From Pseudobdellovibrionaceae bacterium (lineage in GTDB: Bacteria; Bdellovibrionota; Bdellovibrionia; Bdellovibrionales; JAMPXM01): 6,959 nucleotides of DNA. Under the pieces are notes generated by a model, which saw nothing but the letters and a program-made list of their open reading frames with translations, did not search any database and had not been told where the DNA came from. Below are positions 1-4,498 of the stretch, one piece after another. Both the position numbers and the translations under genes were made by a program. How positions within the stretch are numbered: position 1 is the stretch's first letter; each line of letters opens with the position of its first letter. The stretch covers positions 1 through 6,959 of the forward strand of contig JALHOI010000166.1 in NCBI GenBank assembly GCA_022843085.1. Direction: 5' to 3'.

Positions 1-194
1 AGGGTGGCGCGGCCGGGATCAAAAAAATCGAACGAGATTGAGGCGAATTCAAATTTGCAGCTCGAACAGTTGCCATTCACCGCACGGGTAATTTCTGATT
101 TCACGGTTTTCGGAACGACAACCAAAACAGTGGCCGCATAAACGAATACGAGACTCAAGATCACACCGATAGAAATTCGAATGAAATTTTTCAC
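1..194 (-). CDS. N-terminal part of a membrane-anchored, probably periplasm-facing protein (cut by window edge)
   Basis: The minus-strand frame that begins with GTG at 194-192 stays open for 64 codons to the window edge. The GTG shares four bases with the TGA stop of the DUF2238 gene (GTGA), the usual sign of translational coupling in an operon. The visible protein starts MKNFIRISIG, has one hydrophobic helix at about residues 4-27, and continues with a polar, probably exported segment that holds a Cys-Ser-Ser-Cys pair (43-46) and an alternating pattern ending FDFFDPGRAT. This layout (short cytoplasmic end, one anchor, then beta-type sequence) resembles AsmA or DUF748-type envelope proteins, but 64 residues are too few to name a family. 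I see no clear Shine-Dalgarno sequence before the GTG, in keeping with coupling. A competing frame over 49-249 has no membrane pattern and overlaps the DUF2238 gene much more, so I prefer this one. Confidence 0.65.
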   Translation of the reverse strand, partial: MKNFIRISIGVILSLVFVYAATVLVVVPKTVKSEITRAVNGNCSSCKFEFASISFDFFDPGRAT

Positions 195-823
195 GCAGGC
201 TTTGAAGCGCGTGGGCTCTGGTCCATCTGTTGGTCCTGCAGCTTCGCAAAAAGCAGTAGCGCTAAAAGTGCGCCGACGGCACAAAGAAACATATCCCACT
301 GCGTGTCCCAAATATCGCCTTGGGTTCCTAAAAACGCCTCGGCTCCTTGCCCCATGATGAGTGCCGTCCACCATTCGATCATCTCGTAGAATGCGCTGAA
401 CGCGAGGCACATCGAAAAAACGACGAGCGAAAGAAACCAACCCCTCGTCAGCACGCTGGTTTTCAAAAGAAGTTCGCGAAGTCCGACAGCGGGGCCAAAA
501 CCCTGCATGAAATGGCCAACGCGGTCGTAATGATTCCGCTTCAAATCAAAAGTCTCTTGAAACCAGTGGCCGATCGGGACCTCGGCGTAAGAATAATGCC
601 CGCCGACAATCAAGACGAAACCGTGAATGGCCAGGACCACGAGAGTAAAAGTTGTGAAATTCAGTCGCGGATGAAACTTCAGCAAAATCGGAATCATCAA
701 AAAGACCGGCAGGTTCTCAAGAAACCAGGTCGGGCGATCTGCTTTCGGCGCCGCACCGAAGTAAAGAATCGCGCCAAATATCAAGATCAGCAGGAGAACC
801 GGAGTCGAAAGGGTCTTTTTCAT
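191..823 (-). CDS. DUF2238 / YjdF-family inner-membrane protein
   Basis: This is a 210-residue polytopic membrane protein of the DUF2238 family (E. coli YjdF is of similar length). The biochemical role of the family is unknown to me. Hydrophobic segments lie at about residues 7-23, 35-50, 57-75, 103-118, 129-150 and 176-194. The polar motifs that mark the family are all present: HYDR (98-101) followed by GHFMQG (103-108), YEMIEW (146-151) and GDIWDTQWD (169-177); the conserved His, Asp, Glu and Trp residues sit at membrane borders and could form a metal or ligand site (inference). I chose ATG at 823 because it is preceded by GAGG (828-831) four bases away and begins directly before the first helix; the same frame could start 12 codons earlier at a TTG (859), which would add a very basic MKNGQARRKRG stretch. 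The downstream gene overlaps its stop by four bases, so the two are probably cotranscribed. Confidence 0.9.
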   Translation of the reverse strand: MKKTLSTPVLLLILIFGAILYFGAAPKADRPTWFLENLPVFLMIPILLKFHPRLNFTTFTLVVLAIHGFVLIVGGHYSYAEVPIGHWFQETFDLKRNHYDRVGHFMQGFGPAVGLRELLLKTSVLTRGWFLSLVVFSMCLAFSAFYEMIEWWTALIMGQGAEAFLGTQGDIWDTQWDMFLCAVGALLALLLFAKLQDQQMDQSPRASKPA

Positions 824-989
824 CCTACCTCGCTTACGCCGCGCTTGGCCATTCTTCAAATGTTTTTGACCCCGGCTGCGAGGTCCGAGTTACCGTTAAG
901 GCGCAGCACACGGATAGGGCTGCCAGCATTCACGCAAGTTGAGTGTTGCTTTCAAGATATAAGCCGAAAATAGGGTTCGGCGTTTCTAC

Positions 990-1008
990 CAGACACCGTA
1001 AATGTCTG
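990..1008. promoter_or_regulatory. Inverted repeat CAGACA-N7-TGTCTG in the nuclease leader
   Basis: Six-base arms at 990-995 and 1003-1008 are perfectly complementary around a 7-base spacer. The element lies 7 bases before the Shine-Dalgarno sequence of the secreted nuclease gene and in the gap between two divergent genes. It could be a dimeric repressor site or a weak leader hairpin. An arm of six bases may also arise by chance in 200 bases, so the function is uncertain. No convincing -35/-10 pair was found in 824-1025, although TATAAG at 958-963 resembles a -10 box. Confidence 0.25.
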
Positions 1009-1015
1009 ACTGCTT

Positions 1016-1019
1016 GGAG
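1016..1019 (+). promoter_or_regulatory. Shine-Dalgarno GGAG deciding the nuclease start
   Basis: GGAG lies six bases before ATG at 1026, an optimal spacing. The earlier in-frame ATG at 1002 has no such signal and would place this site inside the coding region, so translation most likely begins at 1026. Confidence 0.75.
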
Positions 1020-1025
1020 TACAAA

Positions 1026-1532
1026 ATGATTTGTGGCCCGTTTGTTCGTTCGACCGTTCGTTCGCTCATCGTTTCAATGACGTTGGTGATTTCAAGCCTC
1101 TCGTTTGCCGGTCAAAGCTTTCCGACGGGGCCGCGGGCCGAGATGACGCCAGGTTCACTTTGCCAACAGAGCCGAGCGTTCCGCTATCCCGAGAGAATTC
1201 GATACTGCGATCGCAATGTCGACAGCCGACTGAAAAACGAAATCATTCGCGAATATGACCAAGAATTTGGCTATGCAGTGCGCTCAATGCCTCGCCGCGA
1301 TTTTAAAATTGACCACTTTATTCCGCTCTGCGCTGGCGGAAGTAACAACAAAGATAATCTTTGGCCTCAGCACGAATCTATCTATCTCATCACCGACCCG
1401 CTCGAGCCGCTCGTTTGTGAAAAGATGTCCGAAGGGTCACTCAGTCAGGCCGAGGCGGTTCAGCTCATCCGCGAAGCGAAAAGCGATCTGACAAAGGTTG
1501 AGAGTATACTCCTTCAGATTGAAGCCCTCTAG
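1026..1532 (+). CDS. Secreted HNH-type endonuclease
   Basis: The protein has 168 residues. A signal peptide covers residues 1-28: a basic start with two VRS units, a hydrophobic core and the end SLSFA before GQSF. The mature part carries an HNH-type core at about 93-116, FKIDHFIPLCAGGSNN followed by KDNLWPQH: Asp96-His97 would give the general base, Asn111 the middle Asn, and His116 is the candidate last ligand of the metal site. The flanking LVC at 129-131 and the later SLSQAEAVQLI segment are also usual in small exported HNH nucleases of this type. Four mature cysteines (46, 61, 102, 131) could form two disulphides, which suits the periplasm or outside. The predicted reaction is metal-dependent DNA cleavage; in a predatory bacterium the target could be prey DNA (inference). 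The gene stands alone, divergent from the DUF2238 operon and closed by a strong terminator. The last ligand is uncertain because the usual KD pair after WPQ is replaced here by Thr-Asp. Confidence 0.85.
   Translation: MICGPFVRSTVRSLIVSMTLVISSLSFAGQSFPTGPRAEMTPGSLCQQSRAFRYPERIRYCDRNVDSRLKNEIIREYDQEFGYAVRSMPRRDFKIDHFIPLCAGGSNNKDNLWPQHESIYLITDPLEPLVCEKMSEGSLSQAEAVQLIREAKSDLTKVESILLQIEAL
1044..1064 (+). repeat. Direct repeat GTTCGTTCG x2 inside the signal-peptide coding region
   Basis: Nine identical bases at 1044-1052 and 1056-1064, separated by ACC, encode the two Val-Arg-Ser units at the basic end of the nuclease signal peptide. This looks like a small in-frame slippage duplication and probably has no separate role. 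Confidence 0.5.
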
Positions 1533-1544
1533 TATCTGAACAGC

Positions 1545-1576
1545 AAAAGACCTCTCGAGCTACCGAGAGGTCTTTT
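1545..1576. terminator. Bidirectional Rho-independent terminator
   Basis: A perfect 13-bp stem is formed by AAAAGACCTCTCG (1545-1557) and CGAGAGGTCTTTT (1564-1576) around the 6-base loop AGCTAC. It ends in a T run read on the plus strand and, by symmetry, in a T run read on the minus strand. It lies 12 bases after the nuclease stop and 82 bases beyond the stop of the convergent outer-membrane gene, so it can end transcription from both sides. Confidence 0.9.
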
Positions 1577-1588
1577 CTTCCCAAACGT

Positions 1589-1610
1589 GTTCGATCAGAG
1601 TTCGATCAGA
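1589..1610. repeat. Perfect tandem 11-bp duplication (GTTCGATCAGA x2)
   Basis: The unit GTTCGATCAGA occurs at 1589-1599 and again directly at 1600-1610 with no mismatch. It lies in the gap between two convergent genes, just past the terminator. It is most simply a replication-slippage duplication; each unit contains the palindrome GATC, but no function is evident. Confidence 0.6.
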
Positions 1611-1621
1611 AGTCGACGCTT

Positions 1622-1641
1622 CGGCCGTGTCTCACGGGCCG
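1622..1641. other. Short GC-rich hairpin beyond the outer-membrane gene
   Basis: CGGCCGTG (1622-1629) pairs with CACGGGCCG (1633-1641) with one bulged base and a 3-base loop. It begins 17 bases past the stop of the minus-strand barrel gene. It could stabilise the 3' end of that transcript or help termination before the main hairpin; there is no T run after it, so it is not a classical terminator. Confidence 0.35.
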
Positions 1642-1658
1642 ATCGCCGACCACTCACA

Positions 1659-2294
1659 TTAGAACCAGTATTTTACAACGCCATTCACGGTCAGGCCGTC
1701 AGACTCGTTGCTGCTGACGATCATATACTTCGCCTCGGCTCCGACCGATAGGTACGACAGGTATTTGCCAGACCACTCGCGAACCGGAATATCAAAACCG
1801 ACGACCGGAGCAACACCGAAGTAAGTCGCATCTTGGTTGATCACCGGGCCTGTCATCAAGCCGACGAAACTATTTTTGATCACGGTGATGGTTCCGCCAA
1901 AATTATATGTCCCGCGAATCATCGCTGCTGTGCGGTCGAGGTCTCGTGTGTTGGCGTTCTTCGACTGATTTTTCGAGAACGTGAATGACATACCAAGTCC
2001 GAATGGAATGTACGGCTGAAAGGCGAAGTTCACACCGTACTCGCTGCCCGTGCGGTAACTGCCTTCGGGGTTCACGGCACCAAGGGTCACACCGACGCTG
2101 GGGCTTAAACCTTCTTGAAGAACTTCTCGTGGTGTGGGGAAGGTCGAAGATGACGTCTGAGCGCTGCTTGCGACTTGTGCTGACGTTTCAGCTTGCGCCG
2201 ATCCAGCGATTGCGAGTCCTGCGACCAAACCAGTCACAAGACCAGTGACTAAAAATCCAGACTTCTTAGATACGCGTTCCATCTTCGTGCTCAT
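1659..2294 (-). CDS. Small outer-membrane beta-barrel protein
   Basis: The 211-residue protein has a signal peptide with a long hydrophobic core (LVTGLVTGLVAGLAIAG) and a clear cleavage site after AQA, about residue 35. A Ser/Ala/Gln/Thr-rich linker to about residue 52 leads into alternating beta-type sequence: segments such as SVGVTLGAV, YGVNFAFQPYI, LGMSFTFSK, AAMIRGTYNF, SFVGLMTGPVI, VAPVVGFDIPV, YLSVGAEAKYMIV and LTVNGVVKYWF. These would suit a barrel of about eight strands. The protein ends in Phe after Tyr-Trp, the usual BAM-complex signal for outer-membrane proteins. The start ATG at 2294 has GGGAG (2300-2304) at a five-base spacing. I cannot name a family or a cargo; OmpA-, OmpW- or MipA-like small barrels and porin-like proteins are all possible. 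The gene stands alone, convergent with the nuclease and divergent from the dehydrogenase. Confidence 0.8.
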   Translation of the reverse strand: MSTKMERVSKKSGFLVTGLVTGLVAGLAIAGSAQAETSAQVASSAQTSSSTFPTPREVLQEGLSPSVGVTLGAVNPEGSYRTGSEYGVNFAFQPYIPFGLGMSFTFSKNQSKNANTRDLDRTAAMIRGTYNFGGTITVIKNSFVGLMTGPVINQDATYFGVAPVVGFDIPVREWSGKYLSYLSVGAEAKYMIVSSNESDGLTVNGVVKYWF

Positions 2295-2299
2295 TGCGA

Positions 2300-2304
2300 C
2301 TCCC
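2300..2304 (-). promoter_or_regulatory. Shine-Dalgarno GGGAG of the barrel gene
   Basis: Read on the minus strand, GGGAG stands five bases before ATG at 2294. This supports that start over the in-frame ATG four codons later (MERVSKK). Confidence 0.65.
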
Positions 2305-2492
2305 TATCGAAAATTTCAAATTGCCGGCTCAGCCGACGAGCATGGCACACACATCTTCAATCGTAGAAGTAGAAAGGCCTTCTGACATGGAGCCGCGTAG
2401 GGAACGTTCGCATGGACTGCGCTAGATTTCAGCATGTTGAGAACAGCAGTCGGCACTTGCCTAGTGCCCAGGGGCCGAGCAAGATCCGCCGA

Positions 2493-3794
2493 ATGGCAAT
2501 TCAAAAAGTAGATGTGCTCGTGATTGGCGGCGGTGTCGTTGGTGCAAGCGTCGCAAACGAACTTCAAGCCTCTGGAAGAAACGTCACGCTGATTGAGAGA
2601 GGCCAACCCGGGCAAGCGTGCTCGTATGCAAACGCCGGCTGGCTAACTCCCTGCTTTGCGATGCCTTTGCCCCAACCCGGAATGTTTTGGAAATCCGTGG
2701 GTTGGCTTCTTGATTCAAATAGTCCCCTCTACATTCAGCCCCAAGTGAATCCGACTTTGTTTCGCTGGATGTGGCAATTTCTTCGGGCCATGAATCAAAA
2801 GCGGATGATGGAATCCGTTGCGGTTCTGACCGCCATTTCGACCTTCAGTCTTGATTACTACAGGCAACTTTCGACGCGCACAAAACGCAAGATGGGTTTC
2901 GACACACACGGATTACTGATGGTGAGCGCGACAAAAGCAGGCCTTGGTGCTGCCAACCTTGAAATGCAGCTGATGAATCAGCGAGGAATCGCCGGGCGCT
3001 GGCTCGAGCAAGAAGAACTTCTTAAATTCGAACCTTCGCTGAAACCGATTGTGCAGGGTGGGGTCTATTTTCCCGACGAAGCTCAAGCAAATCCTTATGA
3101 GGCGACCCTCGCAATCATGGATGAATTCGTCGAGCGCGGCGGACGCATGATTTCGATGACTGAGGCTTTCGACTTTGACGTTCGAGACGGGCGCATCGCC
3201 CGTATTCACACCACTCAAGGCGACTTTGAAGCCGACCTTGTCGTACTCGCTTCGGGCTCGTGGTCGAACGAGATTGCAAAGAAACTTGATCTTGCGATTC
3301 CGATACTAGGTGGCAAAGGCTACTCGATGAGTGTCGACATGAAACAAAACAAACCTCATCATCCCATCATGATTATCGAGCGAAAAATCGCGATTACTCC
3401 CTTCGAACATTCTGTTCGGCTTGCCGGAACACTTGAACTCGTTGATCAAGACTTCTCGATTTCTCCGAATCGAGTTCGCGGCATTCACCGGGGCGCGCAG
3501 GAATATCTTCACTTTGATAAACCTAGCGAAGCTGGCAAAAACGAAACTGGGTCTGCCCCTCTCTACGATTTGTCGTCGGTTCGCGATGTGTGGAGAGGTC
3601 TAAGGCCGTGCACCCCCGACGGGGTTCCCGTCATCGGTCCGTCGACAAAGCTGCGCAACTTATTCTATTGCGCTGGTCACCAGCTTCTTGGCTTTCAGTC
3701 GGCACCTGGGTCGGGTCGGCTGGCCGCAGACCTCATCATCGGACGCACGCCACTGACCGACCCATGGCCATTTCGAGCAGATCGCTTCGAGTAG
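2493..3794 (+). CDS. dadA: FAD-dependent D-amino-acid dehydrogenase, DadA-like
   Basis: This 433-residue protein belongs to the DAO superfamily and matches the length of E. coli DadA. DadA oxidises D-amino acids, mainly D-alanine, to 2-oxo acids and ammonia and passes electrons to the quinone pool at the inner membrane. The FAD-binding Rossmann unit is at the start: VDVLVIGGGVVG (6-17, GxGxxG) with Glu35 at the end of the second strand for the ribose. Next come SYANAGWLTP (44-53), which resembles the SSANAG motif of DadA, the strand VVLASGSWS (250-258), GGKGYSMS (273-280) and the closing FAD/substrate units WRGLRPCTPDGVPVIG (367-382) and GHQLLGFQSAPGSG (395-408). The substrate is not certain: D-hydroxyproline dehydrogenases and related deaminating oxidases share this fold. 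The start is also uncertain. ATG at 2493 fits the family, which begins a few residues before the first strand, but has a weak ribosome site; the in-frame ATG at 2412 has AGGGA (2399-2403) at eight bases and would add 27 unconserved-looking residues. No alanine racemase lies next to it. Confidence 0.85.
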   Translation: MAIQKVDVLVIGGGVVGASVANELQASGRNVTLIERGQPGQACSYANAGWLTPCFAMPLPQPGMFWKSVGWLLDSNSPLYIQPQVNPTLFRWMWQFLRAMNQKRMMESVAVLTAISTFSLDYYRQLSTRTKRKMGFDTHGLLMVSATKAGLGAANLEMQLMNQRGIAGRWLEQEELLKFEPSLKPIVQGGVYFPDEAQANPYEATLAIMDEFVERGGRMISMTEAFDFDVRDGRIARIHTTQGDFEADLVVLASGSWSNEIAKKLDLAIPILGGKGYSMSVDMKQNKPHHPIMIIERKIAITPFEHSVRLAGTLELVDQDFSISPNRVRGIHRGAQEYLHFDKPSEAGKNETGSAPLYDLSSVRDVWRGLRPCTPDGVPVIGPSTKLRNLFYCAGHQLLGFQSAPGSGRLAADLIIGRTPLTDPWPFRADRFE

Positions 3795-3818
3795 AGCGGC
3801 GTTGGACTAGGTTTTTCT

Positions 3819-3830
3819 CGACCCGGGTCG
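3819..3830. other. 12-bp perfect palindrome CGACCCGGGTCG after dadA
   Basis: The palindrome starts 25 bases after the dehydrogenase stop and ends 37 bases before the next start codon. There is a T run before it but none after, so it is not a normal terminator for the plus strand. It may be an operator for the next gene or a weak transcript-end structure; evidence is only the symmetry. Confidence 0.25.
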
Positions 3831-3867
3831 CGTTGCCAATCTACTTGATCAGATCGAAACTTAGAGC

Positions 3868-4338
3868 ATGTCGACATCGAGCGCAAAGTTCCGATCAAGC
3901 CTGAAGTCTTTTTTGTTCGTCGTCAGCTGCATCTTCGCGGTCACCGCAGCGCCAGACTTAGGGTGGGCGATTCCGGCGCGACCCGGCTGTAACGAAATTG
4001 CAATCAACTACCAAAATGAAATGACTGTGCCATTCAAGACCTTCGCCGATTCAAGGGTGCGTAAGTGCATCAAGCGACAGTCTGTCACATCACTCAATAT
4101 TCCGCTTTTTATCGCGACCGCATTCTATGATCGAAACCTGAATGAACGAGCCCAGGCGCTTTCGAAGCTGCGCGCCTACGAGTGCGAAACAGAAAATACG
4201 TGCAAGAGACTTTTCGAAACTCTCGACACGCATCTCAAGGCCACGAGGCTCACCAAAACAAAAGATTCGGTCGAGCTCTTCACGCAGCTCGATTCACTTC
4301 GCGGCCAACTGCACTACGAGCTCAACAGCATCGACTGA
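3868..4338 (+). CDS. Exported Cys-containing protein of unknown function
   Basis: I do not recognise this 156-residue protein. A basic start (KFRSSLKS) and a hydrophobic segment at about residues 14-34 form a signal peptide that probably ends at GWA before IPARPG, so the mature part would be about 120 residues and periplasmic or secreted. It contains four cysteines (41, 67, 106, 112), an even number that could pair, and is mostly helical in character from residue 75 on (charged, Leu- and Ala-rich, ending RGQLHYELNSID). No catalytic motif is visible, and no lipobox is evident: Cys21 lies within the hydrophobic core. The start is fixed by an in-frame TAG two codons before ATG 3868; the ribosome site is weak (TAGAG directly upstream). 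It follows dadA by 73 bases on the same strand and precedes the fibre gene by 160 bases, so it may be read from either an own promoter or from the dadA transcript. Confidence 0.7.
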   Translation: MSTSSAKFRSSLKSFLFVVSCIFAVTAAPDLGWAIPARPGCNEIAINYQNEMTVPFKTFADSRVRKCIKRQSVTSLNIPLFIATAFYDRNLNERAQALSKLRAYECETENTCKRLFETLDTHLKATRLTKTKDSVELFTQLDSLRGQLHYELNSID

Positions 4339-4342
4339 AGAG

Positions 4343-4377
4343 TTGAACTCATTAATTTAATTTTATTAATCTATTAT
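4343..4377 (+). promoter_or_regulatory. Candidate AT-rich promoter region of the fibre gene
   Basis: Positions 4351-4380 are almost entirely A and T, unlike the GC-moderate surroundings. TATTAT at 4372-4377 differs from the -10 consensus by one base. TTGAAC at 4343-4348 resembles a -35 box but stands 23 bases away from TATTAT (18 bases from the weaker TAATCT at 4367-4372), so the pairing is poor. If used, it would give a leader of about 115 bases before the fibre start. Within the AT-rich run, ATTAAT occurs twice (4351-4356 and 4365-4370). Confidence 0.3.
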
Positions 4378-4400
4378 GATGTCCCAATTGCAGACGATTT

Positions 4401-4413
4401 CACCCTCCGGGTG
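4401..4413 (+). other. Small leader hairpin CACCC-TCC-GGGTG
   Basis: Five perfect base pairs close a 3-base loop between the candidate promoter and the fibre start. A second symmetric element, AGAAT-ATC-ATTCT, follows at 4420-4432. There is no T run, so neither is a terminator. They may structure the leader RNA or be chance. Confidence 0.2.
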
Positions 4414-4468
4414 CCTCAAAGAATATCATTCTGATTCGTTCAAGACGCCCGAACCCCCATCGACACAA

Positions 4469-4479
4469 GCCGATTCGGC
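4469..4479. promoter_or_regulatory. Palindrome GCCGA-T-TCGGC upstream of the fibre start
   Basis: Perfect five-base arms flank a single T, ending 19 bases before ATG 4499. The loop is too small for an RNA hairpin of full length, so a protein-binding site is the more natural reading. GTCCGATA at 4484-4491 slightly resembles the -10 of flagellar-sigma promoters (GCCGATAA), but I find no matching -35. Low confidence. Confidence 0.2.
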
Positions 4480-4498
4480 ATAAGTCCGATACAGAGAC

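Noticed and set aside
49..249. A 66-codon minus-strand open frame with several cysteines
   Set aside because: It overlaps the end of DUF2238 in another frame and competes with the GTGA-coupled frame at 1-194, which has a proper membrane anchor and continues to the edge.
347..973. A 208-codon plus-strand open frame opposite the DUF2238 gene
   Set aside because: It is antisense to a gene with clear family motifs; its product is highly basic and Gln/Arg-rich without any domain.
2316..2615. A 99-codon minus-strand open frame upstream of the barrel gene
   Set aside because: It is antisense to the FAD-binding start of the dehydrogenase and shows no family features.
3819..3830. The CGACCCGGGTCG palindrome as a terminator of dadA
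   Set aside because: The T run stands before and not after the symmetric element on the plus strand, and the loop would be very small; it was kept only as an unexplained palindrome.
4484..4491. A flagellar-sigma (FliA-type) promoter before the fibre gene
   Set aside because: GTCCGATA resembles the -10 element but no TAAA-type -35 is found at the required distance.
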